The notes under the pieces were generated by a model. It saw only the letters and a list, made by a program, of their open reading frames with translations, was not told where the DNA came from and made no database searches. From NCBI RefSeq assembly GCF_009740395.1, contig NZ_WOXT01000001.1:248001-312000 (forward strand): a stretch of 64,000 nucleotides of DNA, in the 5' to 3' direction. The stretch comes from Noviluteimonas gilva. Its GTDB lineage: Bacteria; Pseudomonadota; Gammaproteobacteria; Xanthomonadales; Xanthomonadaceae. A program made the translations under genes and the position numbers. Positions 1 to 9,482 of the stretch are shown here, piece by piece; the stretch's first letter is position 1, and each line of letters begins with the position of its first letter.

Positions 1-288
1 CGTTGTGCTTGCCGAAACTTCCAATCGACACAGCTGGAGAATTGCGGACTTCGTCGCCGTTGTGAAGGGTGGTGGCGGGCGTGAAACGGTGCAGGTTGGT
101 AGCTAAAACCAGCATTTACAGGCTGTGTTCCAGATTCCTGCTGGCGCCCGCTACCAAAAGTAGACAGGTTGCTGCCATTATCATTCACGGGGTGACTGGC
201 GGTAACATTGTCCCTTCATACCGGCAGTTGGCGTGTGTAACGTGCGGACTCGCCTTCACATGGCACGGATTTTTCTACGTAGCCCATC
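1..288. other. Non-coding stretch upstream of the Xre gene
   Basis: No convincing coding region is seen. Open frames here are short or run on out of frame through the downstream regulator. The base composition is visibly less GC-rich than the flanking genes, with phrases such as tttttctacgta just before the regulator start. It probably holds the promoter of the 289-717 gene and the 3' flank of a gene outside the window. I found no clear promoter hexamers or strong palindromes. Confidence 0.4.
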
Positions 289-717
289 ATGACTTCCCAG
301 CAACGCATCCGGCTAGCGCGCCGTCACGCCGCCATGTCACAAACGCAACTCGCCCAGGCCGTGGGCGTGCAGCGCAGTGCCGTGAGCCATTGGGAGGCCC
401 CGCAAGGGAAGAACCCGAGCGTCAAACACCTGCGCGAAATCGCGATGACCACGGGCGTGCAGTTCGAATGGCTCGCGACCGGTCGCGGCCAGATGGCGCC
501 ATCGCGCGAAACGGTGCTCGACTCCGTATCGGCCGTCGATGCCTTGCTGGTCGACGACTCGCTCGAGCAACGATTACTCGTGGCCTTCCGCGAAGCCCCG
601 GTGCGCGCGCGCCTGGCGCTGGTGGAGCTGATGGAAGAACTCGCCAGCCAGCGCACGGGCCGTCCGCGCGGGAAATCGCTGATGACCAGCGACGCGTATT
701 ACGACAGCCTGGACTGA
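289..717 (+). CDS. Xre-family helix-turn-helix transcriptional regulator
   Basis: A 142-residue DNA-binding protein. Residues about 5-65 form a Cro/C1-type HTH: RLARRHAAMSQTQLAQAVGV is the first helix plus start of the HTH, and QRSAVSHWE is the recognition helix. It is followed by GVQFEWLATGRG, the usual end of a phage-repressor-like HTH domain. The C-terminal half is mostly helical and acidic, with no peptidase (LexA/CI) signature, so it is not a self-cleaving repressor. The region upstream is AT-richer than its surroundings. Its target is unknown. It stands alone, with cutA 80 bases downstream behind a separate start. The family assignment is clear; the role is inferred only as transcriptional regulation. 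Confidence 0.85.
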   Translation: MTSQQRIRLARRHAAMSQTQLAQAVGVQRSAVSHWEAPQGKNPSVKHLREIAMTTGVQFEWLATGRGQMAPSRETVLDSVSAVDALLVDDSLEQRLLVAFREAPVRARLALVELMEELASQRTGRPRGKSLMTSDAYYDSLD

Positions 718-796
718 AGTTGCCCGTCTAAGCGGCGGCACTTAGCCCCGACCGGGGACGCGAGTACGCTATGGCGCCCCCGTTCGGCGCCTTGTC

Positions 797-1123
797 GTGA
801 CCGCACTGCTCTGCCTCACCACCTGCCCCGACTTCGATACCGCGCAACGCATCGCGAACGCGCTGGTCGAAGCGCGCCTGGCCGCGTGCGTGAATTTCGT
901 GCCGGGCATGCATTCGACGTATCGCTGGCAGGGCAAGGTCGAACACGCCGGCGAAGTGCTGCTCCTGGTCAAGACCACGCGCGTGCGCATGCCCGCGGTG
1001 CAGGAACGCATCGTGGCGCTGCATCCCTACGAACTGCCCGAAGTGCTGACGATCGAAGCCGGCGGCCTGCCCGCGTACCTGCAATGGATCGCGCAAGAAA
1101 CCGATCCTTCCGCTCAAGACTGA
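797..1123 (+). CDS. cutA: Divalent-cation tolerance protein CutA
   Basis: 108 residues, the usual CutA1 length. The family fold is recognisable: an N-terminal strand (ALLCLTTCPDFDTAQRIAN), then ALVEARLAACVNFVPG with the conserved ACVN motif, STYRWQGKVE, EVLLLVKTTR, and the C-terminal LHPYELPEVLTIEA block that packs the trimer. CutA is a small cytoplasmic trimer linked to copper and other divalent-cation tolerance, with an unclear mechanism. The start is GTG; a Shine-Dalgarno sequence is not evident. The gene sits 13 bases before dsbD, so it is probably cotranscribed with the dsbD/thioredoxin pair. This cutA-dsbD adjacency is common in proteobacteria and supports both calls. Confidence 0.9.
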   Translation: MTALLCLTTCPDFDTAQRIANALVEARLAACVNFVPGMHSTYRWQGKVEHAGEVLLLVKTTRVRMPAVQERIVALHPYELPEVLTIEAGGLPAYLQWIAQETDPSAQD

Positions 1124-1136
1124 CGACCCCCACTTC

Positions 1137-3329
1137 ATGACGATGTACTTCCGACGCGCCGCGACGGCCCTGCTCGCCCTGCTCATGGGCACCGTTTCGT
1201 TCGCGGCGAACGCGGTCGACGAGAAAGACTTGTTGCCGGTCGACCAGGCGTTCGCGTTCGAGGCGAAGGCGACGTCGCGCGATGCGATCGCGCTGACCTG
1301 GCACGTCGCGCCGGGCTACTACCTGTATCGCCATCGCACGAAGATCCAGTCGGCCGACTTCACCGGCGCCGCGTTGCAGATGCCGCCGGGCAAGCACAAG
1401 CGCGACGAATTCTTCGGCGATGTCGAAACCTATCGGACGCTGCTGGAAGCGAAAGTCGTCGGTACGCCTGCGCCGGATGCACGTTCGGTGACGCTGAAAG
1501 TGATGTACCAGGGCTGCGCGGACGTCGGCGTGTGTTATCCGCCGCAGACGCGGAGCGTGCAGGTCGCGCTGCCTTCGACGGTCGGCGGCTTGCTCGGTGC
1601 GCCCGCGCCGGCCGGGCCGTTGCAGTTCGGCGTCGCGAAAGGCGAGCCGCTGCCGGAAACGCAGGCCTTCCACATCGAAGCGATCGCCAACGGCGGCAAC
1701 GCGCTGCTCGTGCGCTTCGCGCCGGCGCCGGGCTATTACCTGTATCGCGACAAGACGCAGCTCAGCTTCGACGGCGAAGGCATCTCGCTGCGCGCGCCGG
1801 AATGGCCGCCGGGCAAGCAGCATCGCGATGAGCATTTCGGCGACGTCGTCGTGTATTTCGATCCGGTCGACGTCAACGTGCCGGTGCAGCGTTCACATGC
1901 GCGGGCAGTGGACGGCACCTTGCGCGTGACGTTCCAGGGCTGCCAGGACGGCGGCATCTGCTATCCGCTGATGACGCGCAGCTTGCCGGTGTCGTTGCCG
2001 GCGGGCGAGGTGTCGAGCGCGAAGGTCGACGACACCAGTGCGCTCGCGGAAGACCAGCGCCTCGCGCAAAGCCTCGGCGGCAAGCATCGCGCGTGGGCGC
2101 TCGTGTTGTTCTTCGCGTACGGGCTCGGCCTGGCGTTCACGCCGTGCGTGTTGCCGATGGTGCCGATTCTCTCCGGGCTCATCGCGGGGCGCGGCGAACG
2201 CGTCGGTGCGTGGCGCGGGTTCTCGCTGTCGACGGTGTACGTGCTTGCGAGCGCAGTCGTGTTCACGATCGCCGGCATCCTCGCCGGCTTGCTCGGCGCG
2301 GCGGCGAACCTGCAGGCGTGGATGCAGAACGTGTGGGTGCTCAGCGCATTCGCGTTGTTGTTCGTTGTGTTGTCGCTGTCGATGTTCGGACTTTACGAAT
2401 TGCAGCTGCCCGCGGCCTTGCGTGCGCGCCTGGGCGCGGCGAGCGATCGCCAGCGCGGCGGTTCGTGGGTCGGTGTCGCGGCGATGGGTGCGTTGTCTGC
2501 ATTGATCGTCGGTCCGTGCGTCGCGCCGCCGCTGATGGGCGCGGTGCTCTACATCGCACAGGCACGCGATCCGATCTTCGGCGGCGCGGCGCTGTTCCTG
2601 CTTGCGCTCGGCATGGGTGCGCCGCTGATTGCGTTCGGCATCGCCGCGGGGCGCGGGATGCCGACGAGCGGCCCGTGGATGCTCGCGGTGCAGCGCGTGT
2701 TCGGCTTCGTGTTCCTCGGGCTGGCGATCTGGATGTTGTCGCGCGTGTTGCCCGCGGCGTGGACGCTGGCGTTGTGGGGCCTGCTCGCGCTCGGCGCGGC
2801 GACGTGGGCGTTCACGCTCGGCAGTCGGCCGGGTTCGAAGATGGCGGCGCGTTTCGCCGGGCTCGTGCTCGCGATCGTGGGTGCGGCGCAGTTGCTCGGT
2901 GCGTTCGCGGGTTCGCACGATCCGCTGCGGCCGCTCGCGGGATTGCGCGCCGTGCGGGAGGAAGCGATCGCGTTCAAGCGCATCAAGTCGGTCGAAGACC
3001 TCGATCGCGAAATCGCCGCCGCAAACGCGGCCGGCAAGCCGCTGATGCTCGATTTCTATGCCGACTGGTGCGTGAGCTGCAAGGAGATGGAGAAGTACGT
3101 CTTCACCCAGCCGAAGGTGCACGCGGCGTTGCGCGATTACGTGTTGCTGCAGGCCGACGTCACCGCGAACGATGCACAGGACCAGGCGCTGATGCAGCGC
3201 TTCGGCATCATCGGACCGCCGATGTCGCTGTTCTTCCGCGATGGGGAAGAGCGCCGCGGCCTGCGGCTCACCGGGTTCGAAGAGGCCGACAAGTTCGTCG
3301 AACGCGCGCAGCGCGGCGCCGCGCCGTGA
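1137..3329 (+). CDS. dsbD: Thiol:disulfide interchange protein DsbD with two N-terminal alpha domains
   Basis: 730 residues. DsbD passes electrons from cytoplasmic thioredoxin across the inner membrane to periplasmic thiol proteins. Order: signal peptide 1-26; first DsbD-alpha-like domain with a Cys pair in GCADVGVC; a second alpha-like domain (about 160-290) with its own pair in GCQDGGIC; eight-helix membrane domain (about 320-590) carrying the two redox cysteines in FTPCVLPM and VGPCVAPP; and a C-terminal thioredoxin-like gamma domain with WCVSC. E. coli DsbD is about 565 residues with one alpha domain, so the excess length is the duplicated alpha domain. Both copies share the GYYLYR and PPGK...DE.FGDV blocks. 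Its end overlaps the start of the next gene (GTGA), showing translational coupling. Confidence 0.93.
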   Translation: MTMYFRRAATALLALLMGTVSFAANAVDEKDLLPVDQAFAFEAKATSRDAIALTWHVAPGYYLYRHRTKIQSADFTGAALQMPPGKHKRDEFFGDVETYRTLLEAKVVGTPAPDARSVTLKVMYQGCADVGVCYPPQTRSVQVALPSTVGGLLGAPAPAGPLQFGVAKGEPLPETQAFHIEAIANGGNALLVRFAPAPGYYLYRDKTQLSFDGEGISLRAPEWPPGKQHRDEHFGDVVVYFDPVDVNVPVQRSHARAVDGTLRVTFQGCQDGGICYPLMTRSLPVSLPAGEVSSAKVDDTSALAEDQRLAQSLGGKHRAWALVLFFAYGLGLAFTPCVLPMVPILSGLIAGRGERVGAWRGFSLSTVYVLASAVVFTIAGILAGLLGAAANLQAWMQNVWVLSAFALLFVVLSLSMFGLYELQLPAALRARLGAASDRQRGGSWVGVAAMGALSALIVGPCVAPPLMGAVLYIAQARDPIFGGAALFLLALGMGAPLIAFGIAAGRGMPTSGPWMLAVQRVFGFVFLGLAIWMLSRVLPAAWTLALWGLLALGAATWAFTLGSRPGSKMAARFAGLVLAIVGAAQLLGAFAGSHDPLRPLAGLRAVREEAIAFKRIKSVEDLDREIAAANAAGKPLMLDFYADWCVSCKEMEKYVFTQPKVHAALRDYVLLQADVTANDAQDQALMQRFGIIGPPMSLFFRDGEERRGLRLTGFEEADKFVERAQRGAAP

Positions 3330-3922
3330 ATGGCTCGACCAAGGTCGTGCTCGTCGCGATCGCTGCGGGAGCGCTGGGCGTCGTCGCGAGCCTGCTGACC
3401 TCCGGCCCGGGCCCGTTGTGGCGGACCGAAGTCGGCCAGCGCGCCCTGAACTCCGCGATGCAGGCCTCGGCACCTCCGGTTCCGAAAGGCGTGGTTGTCG
3501 CGAAACGCGGCGAACGCGTGCCGAACATGCAGCTTCGCGCGCTGGACCGCACCCGTGTGGAGCTCCCCGCGCAGTACTCCGGCCGCCCGGTCCTCATCAA
3601 CGTGTGGGCCAGCTGGTGCGGCCCGTGCGTGAAAGAGATGCCCGCGCTCGAAGCCTTCGCCCGGGAACAAGGGGCCAACGGCGTGCAAGTGGTCGGCATC
3701 GCGCTCGATGACGTCGATGCGGTGCGCGCCTTCGTCGAACGCACCGGCGTGACCTATCCGATCCTCATCGACGCCGCAGGCCCCGCCGATGCCGGCGTTC
3801 GCCTGGGCAATCCGAAGGGCGTCCTGCCCTACTCCGTCCTGCTCTCCGCCGACGGGCTGCTGCTGAAACAACGCATCGGGCCTTTCGAAGAAGGGGAAAT
3901 CGCAGGCTGGGCAAGGGATTAG
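3326..3922 (+). CDS. Membrane-anchored TlpA/ResA-like thioredoxin
   Basis: 198 residues from a GTG that overlaps the dsbD stop (GTGA). An N-terminal hydrophobic helix (VVLVAIAAGALGVVASLL) anchors it in the inner membrane facing the periplasm. A thioredoxin fold follows, with the active-site motif WASWCGPCVKEMP (CGPC), the TlpA-type block VVGIALDD and the cis-Pro region KGVLPYSVLL. This family reduces disulfides, for example of apocytochrome c or other periplasmic proteins, and receives electrons from DsbD. The direct coupling to dsbD makes it the probable partner. The specific substrate cannot be read from the sequence. Confidence 0.88.
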   Translation: MNGSTKVVLVAIAAGALGVVASLLTSGPGPLWRTEVGQRALNSAMQASAPPVPKGVVVAKRGERVPNMQLRALDRTRVELPAQYSGRPVLINVWASWCGPCVKEMPALEAFAREQGANGVQVVGIALDDVDAVRAFVERTGVTYPILIDAAGPADAGVRLGNPKGVLPYSVLLSADGLLLKQRIGPFEEGEIAGWARD

Positions 3923-4048
3923 AGGGCTTACTCAAAGGTCGGCATAAGTCCGGCTAACTTCTTCGATACGGTAGAGAACTGCGGCTTGCGTTCTGGACAC
4001 CCGGGGTCGGTTCGGCCAGACTGCGCGTCCGCATTCCCGGCCCCATCG

Positions 4049-4501
4049 ATGGCGAAGCTGCTGGTCCTGCATGGCCCCAACCTCAACCTGCTCGGCACGC
4101 GCGAGCCGGAGGTCTATGGCCGCACGACCCTCGCGCAGATCGACGCCGACCTCGCGCAGCGCGCGCAGGCCGCCGGCCACCAGCTCGAGAGCCTGCAGTC
4201 CAACGCCGAGCACGTGCTGGTCGATCGCATCCAGGCCACGCGCGAAGACGGCACCGCCTTCGCGCTCGTGAACCCCGCCGGGTTCACCCACACCTCGGTG
4301 GCGATCCGCGACGCCCTGGCCGCGGTCGCACTGCCCTTCATCGAAGTCCACCTGTCCAACCCGCACGCGCGGGAACCGTTCCGACGCACCAGCTACTTCA
4401 GCGATCTCGCCGTCGGCGTGGTCGCGGGGTTCGGCGCGGCGAGCTACCTGCTCGCGCTCGATGCCGCATTGCTGCGGCTTTCCAACAACACTGCTTCCTG
4501 A
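4049..4501 (+). CDS. aroQ: Type II 3-dehydroquinate dehydratase
   Basis: 150 residues, normal for the dodecameric type II enzyme that dehydrates 3-dehydroquinate to 3-dehydroshikimate in the shikimate pathway. The N-terminus has the conserved [20 protein letters not shown] block, including the catalytic Tyr and the Asn/Arg of the active-site lid. Later blocks are [22 protein letters not shown], and [15 protein letters not shown] with the catalytic His. I chose ATG 4049 because the conserved block starts right after it; the extra residues upstream are not family-like. It lies 8 bases before accB, an arrangement (aroQ-accB-accC) well known in proteobacteria. The 126-base gap before it probably holds the operon promoter, but no clear hexamers were seen. 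Confidence 0.96.
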   Translation: MAKLLVLHGPNLNLLGTREPEVYGRTTLAQIDADLAQRAQAAGHQLESLQSNAEHVLVDRIQATREDGTAFALVNPAGFTHTSVAIRDALAAVALPFIEVHLSNPHAREPFRRTSYFSDLAVGVVAGFGAASYLLALDAALLRLSNNTAS

Positions 4502-4509
4502 GGCCCGCC

Positions 4510-4986
4510 ATGGACCTGCGCAAAATCAAGAAACTCATCGATCTCCTCGAAGAATCCAACCTGGCCGAGATCGAGATCAAGGAAGGCGAAGAGTCCGTCC
4601 GCCTGGCGCGCGTGCCGCGCGGCGGCGTGACCGTGGCCGCGCCGCAGGTCATGCCGATGCATGTCGAATCGCGCCCCGCGCCGGTGATGCCGATGGCGGG
4701 CCCGACCGAAGGCGTCAGCGGCGGCAGCGCCAAGTCCGCCGACCTGCCGGAAGGCCACGTCGTCCGCGCGCCGATGGTCGGGACGTTCTATGCCTCGCCC
4801 TCGCCGGACAAGCCTGCGTTCGTCACCGTCGGCCAGGCGGTCAAGGCCGGCGAGACGCTCGGCATCATCGAGGCGATGAAGATGTTCAACCCCATCGAGG
4901 CCGACGTGTCGGGCACGGTGCTGAAGGTCCTCGTGGAAAGCGGTCAGCCGATCGAATTCGACGAACCGCTCTTCGTGATCGGCTGA
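4510..4986 (+). CDS. accB: Biotin carboxyl carrier protein of acetyl-CoA carboxylase
   Basis: 158 residues. AccB carries the biotin that AccC carboxylates and from which carboxyl is passed to acetyl-CoA, giving malonyl-CoA for fatty acid synthesis. The N-terminal helix ([23 protein letters not shown]) and a Pro/Met/Gly-rich linker precede the biotinyl domain of about 80 residues. That domain carries the target lysine in EAMKM and the BCCP thumb region ([13 protein letters not shown]). It is followed by accC after 10 bases and is surely in the same transcript. Confidence 0.97.
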   Translation: MDLRKIKKLIDLLEESNLAEIEIKEGEESVRLARVPRGGVTVAAPQVMPMHVESRPAPVMPMAGPTEGVSGGSAKSADLPEGHVVRAPMVGTFYASPSPDKPAFVTVGQAVKAGETLGIIEAMKMFNPIEADVSGTVLKVLVESGQPIEFDEPLFVIG

Positions 4987-4996
4987 GGTCGCACTG

Positions 4997-6364
4997 ATGC
5001 TGGACAAAGTCGTCATCGCCAACCGCGGCGAAATCGCGCTGCGCATCCTGCGCGCGTGCCACGCGCTGGGCATCCGAACGGTCGCGGTGCATTCCACCGT
5101 CGACCGCAACCTCAAACACGTCGCCATGGCCGACGAATCGGTGTGCATCGGCCCCGCGCCGTCCACCGACAGTTACTTGAACATGGCCTCGATCATCGCC
5201 GCGGCCGAAGTCACCGACGCGCAGGCGATCCATCCGGGCTACGGCTTCCTCAGCGAGAACGCCGACTTCGCCGAACGCGTCGAGAACTCGGGCTTCGTGT
5301 TCATCGGCCCGAAGGCCGACACGATCCGCCTGATGGGCGACAAGGTCGAAGCGATTCGCGCGATGAAGGCCGCCGGCGTGCCGTGCGTGCCCGGCAGCGG
5401 CGGCCCGCTGGGCGACGACCCGGCGACCAACGTCAAGATCGCGCGCGAGATCGGTTATCCGGTGATTGTGAAGGCCGCTGGCGGCGGCGGTGGCCGCGGC
5501 ATGCGCGTGGTCCACACCGAAGCGCACCTGCACAACGCCATCCAGACCACGAAGACCGAGGCGAAGGCCGCGTTCTCCAACGACATGGTCTACATGGAGA
5601 AGTTCCTGGAGAACCCGCGCCACGTGGAGATCCAGGTGCTCGCCGACGGCCAGGGCAACGCGATCCACCTGGGCGAACGCGACTGTTCGATGCAGCGTCG
5701 CCACCAGAAGGTCGTCGAAGAAGCGCCTGCGCCGGGCATCACGCCCGAGCAGCGCGCGGAGATCGGCCGCGTGTGCGTGGAAGCGTGCATCCGCATCGGC
5801 TATCGCGGCGCGGGCACGTTCGAGTTCCTGTACGAAAACGGGCGCTTCTACTTCATCGAAATGAACACCCGCATCCAGGTCGAACACCCGGTGACCGAAA
5901 TGGTCACGGGCATCGATCTGGTGCGCGAGCAGTTGATGATCGCCGCCGGCCACAAGCTGTCGATCCGGCAGGAAGACATCGTGCTCAACGGGCACGCGAT
6001 CGAATGCCGCATCAACGCCGAGGACCCGGACACGTTTATGCCCTGCCCCGGCCTGATCCAGCACTTCCACGCACCGGGCGGCCCGGGCGTGCGCGTGGAC
6101 AGCCACATCTACGAGAGCTACCGCGTCCCGTCGAACTACGACTCGATGATCGGCAAGCTCATCGTGCACGGCCCCGACCGCGCGACCGCGATCGCGCGCA
6201 TGCGCGTGGCGTTGAGCGAGATGGTCGTCGACGGCATCAAGACGAACATCCCGTTGCAGCAGCGCATCCTGGCCGACGGCGGCTTCCAGCAAGGCGGACA
6301 GAACATCCACTACCTGGAAAAGCGGCTGGCGGAACGGAAAGAGAAGTCGCTGTCGATCGTTTGA
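4997..6364 (+). CDS. accC: Biotin carboxylase subunit of acetyl-CoA carboxylase
   Basis: 455 residues, within the usual 445-455. ATP-dependent carboxylation of AccB-biotin. The N-terminal domain starts [18 protein letters not shown]; the ATP-grasp domain contains the Gly-rich loop [12 protein letters not shown], the block [18 protein letters not shown], and the [16 protein letters not shown] and [18 protein letters not shown] active-site segments; the biotin carboxylase C-terminal domain starts at about residue 335. The gene ends the aroQ-accB-accC unit: a strong UUCG-loop terminator follows 8 bases after the stop. Confidence 0.97.
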   Translation: MLDKVVIANRGEIALRILRACHALGIRTVAVHSTVDRNLKHVAMADESVCIGPAPSTDSYLNMASIIAAAEVTDAQAIHPGYGFLSENADFAERVENSGFVFIGPKADTIRLMGDKVEAIRAMKAAGVPCVPGSGGPLGDDPATNVKIAREIGYPVIVKAAGGGGGRGMRVVHTEAHLHNAIQTTKTEAKAAFSNDMVYMEKFLENPRHVEIQVLADGQGNAIHLGERDCSMQRRHQKVVEEAPAPGITPEQRAEIGRVCVEACIRIGYRGAGTFEFLYENGRFYFIEMNTRIQVEHPVTEMVTGIDLVREQLMIAAGHKLSIRQEDIVLNGHAIECRINAEDPDTFMPCPGLIQHFHAPGGPGVRVDSHIYESYRVPSNYDSMIGKLIVHGPDRATAIARMRVALSEMVVDGIKTNIPLQQRILADGGFQQGGQNIHYLEKRLAERKEKSLSIV

Positions 6365-6372
6365 TCCACACA

Positions 6373-6398
6373 ACACCCCCGCTTCGGCGGGGGTGTTT
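6373..6398 (+). terminator. Rho-independent terminator after accC
   Basis: A ten-base-pair stem (acacccccgc / gcgggggtgt) closed by a ttcg tetraloop and followed by a short T run. It lies just after the accC stop and ends the aroQ-accBC unit before the next gene, which has its own strong ribosome site (aaggagg). Confidence 0.85.
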
Positions 6399-6416
6399 CG
6401 TTTCAAGGAGGCGTCG

Positions 6417-7103
6417 ATGAACGACTTCCGCCGCGAAGCAAAAGCCGAACTCGACAAGACCGTCGTCGGCATCGAGCTGACGCTGATCTCGATCATCCAG
6501 GGCCTCGCGCTTGCGGTGCTCGCCACCGCCTCGGTGCCACCGCTGCTGCAACTGCAATTCGCGACGTGGCCTTACATCTTCACCGGTCTGCTGGTGATCC
6601 TGATCTTCTGGTCGCGTTCGCTCATCCATACGTTGAGCTTCATCGGTTGGCCGCTGGAGTTCGGACACACGTTCGGTTACTTCGGCGCGACCTTGATCGA
6701 AGCGGCGGCGTTGACGCAGGTGGCCGATCCGCGTGCGTGGTTCGCGCTCAACGCGTGCTACGCGGCCGCGGTGTGGGGCCTGTATGCGTGGGACCTGCGC
6801 GTGGTGCAACAACAGGCGCACGACTTCGCGACCGATGAAGAGCGGCTCCTCCATGAAGACATCGTGCGCGACCAGCGCACGAACATCCTGGTGCTGATGC
6901 CTGCGGCGGTCGCGTTCCAGGGGATCGCGTGGTGGCTCGTGCATCGCTTCCCCGATGCGATGCTGCGCGGCCACTGGCACCTGTTGCTCATCGGGCTGAC
7001 GATCGCCTTCAGCCTGCACTACCTGCACGGTGGCGTGCGCCTGCTGCAGCGCCGACGCGACTGGATCCTCGCGCGCCAGGCGCAGGAACGCCGCGAAGGC
7101 TGA
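6417..7103 (+). CDS. Multi-pass membrane protein of unknown function
   Basis: 228 residues from ATG 6417, which sits 6-7 bases after a strong aaggagg. The protein has a short charged N-terminus and about six hydrophobic helices: ELTLISIIQGLALAVLA, WPYIFTGLLVILIFW, a block near residues 75-110, WFALNACYAAAVWGLYAW, ILVLMPAAVAFQGIAWW and HLLLIGLTIAFSLHYL. The charged loop between the fourth and fifth helices is rich in D, E, Q and R. I do not recognise a family or a catalytic motif. It lies between two terminators, so it is probably a single-gene unit. Confidence 0.75.
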   Translation: MNDFRREAKAELDKTVVGIELTLISIIQGLALAVLATASVPPLLQLQFATWPYIFTGLLVILIFWSRSLIHTLSFIGWPLEFGHTFGYFGATLIEAAALTQVADPRAWFALNACYAAAVWGLYAWDLRVVQQQAHDFATDEERLLHEDIVRDQRTNILVLMPAAVAFQGIAWWLVHRFPDAMLRGHWHLLLIGLTIAFSLHYLHGGVRLLQRRRDWILARQAQERREG

Positions 7104-7169
7104 ACGAACACCGAAACTCGGCCGCGCCGGCAATGGCCGGTTCCCCGGCGAACGCGCGTTCCCTTGATC

Positions 7170-7193
7170 ACACCCGCCCGCTGCGGGTGTTTT
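7170..7193 (+). terminator. Rho-independent terminator
   Basis: An eight-base-pair stem (acacccgc / gcgggtgt) with a five-base loop and a run of T (tttt then cg). It follows the membrane-protein gene by about 65 bases and precedes the start of the secreted-protein gene at 7224. Confidence 0.75.
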
Positions 7194-7223
7194 CGTTCCC
7201 GTTCCGCATCCGAGGTCGTTCGC

Positions 7224-8501
7224 ATGTCCCGCTCTTCGATCGTTCGCAACACCAAACGCGCATTGCTCGCCACGGCGCTCGTCGGCGCGTTGCTCGCCCT
7301 GCCCGCCGCCAGCCAGTCGGGCAAGTTGCCGAAGACGCAACTGTGGATGGACGTGGCCACGCACACGATGTCCGGCATTCCCGGCATGTCGGAAACCGGC
7401 GGCGGGGTCAGTGGATTCGCGATGCGCATGATGGGCGGCGATGCCGCGCAGAATCATTACGGCGCCGCGCAGACGCCGGGCATGCCCGGCCGTTATCTCG
7501 ATGTCGCGCTGCTCAATCAATTGAACCCGGGCGCCGAAGCCGAAGACCTGATTCCCACCGGCATGCAGCTCGGCAAGACCTTGCCGCTCGTGCCGCCGAA
7601 GGCGCTCGAACCTTCGCAACCCGGCGGCAAGTCGACGCCCGGAATGAACGACGGCAACGCCAAGGCGCGCATCCTCATCTATTGGGGCTGCGGCACCGAA
7701 GTGCGCGCGGGACAGCCGCGCGAGATCAAGTTCGAAATGAACAACGGCAAGGTCACGACCAGCGGCACGCAGTACGCGAGCGCGATGTCGGGCCGTTACG
7801 CGCCCAATCGCGACGCGAAGGTCGATCCGCGTTACGCGCTGTGGCCCAACGAAAAGATGCGCAAGATGGTGCCGGCCGGCGCTTCGCTCGTCGGCAACCA
7901 CGACATCGAGGGCGCGAAGATCCCCGAGTCGATGAAGTTCGACCTGACCCAGCAGCAGGATTTCATGCCCGCGATCGCGCTCAGCAGCACGGGCTCGCTG
8001 GCGACGGGCCAGACCTGGAACTGGAAGCCGGTGGATCGCGCGAAGGGTTACTTCCTCGCGGCCTTCGGCACGCAGGACGATGCGATGGTGCTGTGGAGTT
8101 CGTCGGAAGTGCCGGATGCCGGCATGCAGATCATCGATTACGTCGCGCCGAACACCGTCGAAAAGTGGATCAAGGAAAAGGTCGTCCTCGCGCCGACCGT
8201 GACCTCGTGTGCGATGCCCAAGGGCATCTTCGCCGGCAAGGAAGGCCAGCCCGGCGGCGGCATGATGTCGATGATCGCCTACGGCCCGGAAACCAACATC
8301 GTGTATCCGCCGAAGCCGGCGGATGCCAAGACGCCGTGGAATCCGGAATGGAACGTGCGCGTGCGCAACAAGTCCACGACGATGGCGATGCTCGGCATGT
8401 CGATCGACGCCAGCCAGTCGGCGCAGCAGCAGGACGGCCAACAGCAACAGCCGCAAGAGTCGAAGGGCAAGAAATTCCTCAAGGGCCTGCTCGGCCGCTG
8501 A
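7224..8501 (+). CDS. Secreted protein of unknown function, Gln-rich C-terminus
   Basis: 425 residues from ATG 7224. The N-terminus is a signal peptide (positively charged, then LLATALVGALLALPAASQ), so the protein is exported. The body has no enzyme motif I know. It has repeated sandwich-like strands (for example ILIYWGCGTEVRAGQPREIK and ALSSTGSLATGQTWNWKPV) and a Cys in YWGCG. The last 35 residues carry a Gln-rich stretch (QQQDGQQQQPQ) followed by a basic tail KGKKFLKGLLGR. I have seen similar proteins annotated as hypothetical in Xanthomonadaceae; this is a memory, not a search. It starts after a terminator and is followed by prmA after 27 bases. Confidence 0.75.
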   Translation: MSRSSIVRNTKRALLATALVGALLALPAASQSGKLPKTQLWMDVATHTMSGIPGMSETGGGVSGFAMRMMGGDAAQNHYGAAQTPGMPGRYLDVALLNQLNPGAEAEDLIPTGMQLGKTLPLVPPKALEPSQPGGKSTPGMNDGNAKARILIYWGCGTEVRAGQPREIKFEMNNGKVTTSGTQYASAMSGRYAPNRDAKVDPRYALWPNEKMRKMVPAGASLVGNHDIEGAKIPESMKFDLTQQQDFMPAIALSSTGSLATGQTWNWKPVDRAKGYFLAAFGTQDDAMVLWSSSEVPDAGMQIIDYVAPNTVEKWIKEKVVLAPTVTSCAMPKGIFAGKEGQPGGGMMSMIAYGPETNIVYPPKPADAKTPWNPEWNVRVRNKSTTMAMLGMSIDASQSAQQQDGQQQQPQESKGKKFLKGLLGR

Positions 8502-8528
8502 TCGGCACGGGCGGTTAAACTGCCGCCC

Positions 8529-9449
8529 ATGCCCTGGCTCGAACTCACGCTGCGCTGCCGCGAAGACGAACAACCGCGTTACGAACGCGCGCTCGACGAT
8601 GTCGGCGCGCTCGCGGTGACGCTGCTCGACGCCGACGTCGACACCCCCAACGAACACGCGATCCTCGAACCCGGCGTCGGTGAGACGCCCTTGTGGGGCG
8701 AGATCAGTTTGTCGGCGTTGTTCGACGCGGAGACCGATGCGCTCGTGCTGCTTGCTGCGCTCGAATCCTTCGACCCGGAGCTGGATTGGTCGAACGCGAG
8801 CTTCCGCAAGGTCGAAGACCAGGATTGGGAACGCGCGTGGATGGATCAGTACGTGCCGCTCGCTTTCGGCGCGCGCACGTGGATCGTGCCGTGGAATCGC
8901 GAATTGCCGGTCGAGGCGCAGGCGCATGACGCGGCGGTCGTTCGGCTGGATCCGGGCCTGGCATTCGGCTCGGGCACGCATCCGACGACGTCCCTGTGCC
9001 TGCAGTGGCTCGACGCGCTCGCCGAGGCCGGGCAACTCGACGGCCTGACGGTGCTCGACTTCGGTTGCGGTTCGGGGATCCTCGCGCTCGCGGCGTTGAA
9101 GCTCGGCGCGGCGCGCGCGGTGGGCGTCGACAACGATCCGCAGGCCTTGATCGCCACGGCCGACAACGCGCAGCGCAACGGGGTCGATGATCGGATGAAC
9201 GTGTTCCTGCCCGACGACGAACCCGCGGCGCAGTACCCGGTCGTCGTCGCCAACATCCTCGCCTCCGCGCTCGACGCGCTCGCCGATACGCTGGCTTCGC
9301 GCGTCGCGCCGGGCGGGCGGATCGCGCTGTCGGGCATTCTCGCCGGGCAGGAAGACGCGTTGCTCGATCGCTACGGGGAATGGTTCGACGCCCTGGCCGT
9401 CGCGCAGGAAGGTGACTGGATTCGCATCGACGGCGTGCGCGCGGCCTGA
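8529..9449 (+). CDS. prmA: Ribosomal protein L11 methyltransferase
   Basis: 306 residues. PrmA trimethylates ribosomal protein L11 using S-adenosylmethionine. The N-terminal substrate-binding domain starts [11 protein letters not shown] linker contains [18 protein letters not shown]. The class I methyltransferase domain has [22 protein letters not shown] (characteristic of PrmA), the SAM-binding [28 protein letters not shown], and the [10 protein letters not shown] motif equivalent to the N-I-L-A catalytic block. Position just before the DUF3426 gene and fis matches the common xanthomonad order. Confidence 0.96.
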   Translation: MPWLELTLRCREDEQPRYERALDDVGALAVTLLDADVDTPNEHAILEPGVGETPLWGEISLSALFDAETDALVLLAALESFDPELDWSNASFRKVEDQDWERAWMDQYVPLAFGARTWIVPWNRELPVEAQAHDAAVVRLDPGLAFGSGTHPTTSLCLQWLDALAEAGQLDGLTVLDFGCGSGILALAALKLGAARAVGVDNDPQALIATADNAQRNGVDDRMNVFLPDDEPAAQYPVVVANILASALDALADTLASRVAPGGRIALSGILAGQEDALLDRYGEWFDALAVAQEGDWIRIDGVRAA

Positions 9450-9482
9450 GCCGGTTGCGTTGCGGCGTGCTTGAATAGCCGC

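Noticed and set aside
1-288. Phage operators near the first Xre gene
   Set aside because: Several gtaac-like phrases occur but no clear repeated or symmetric pattern could be shown.
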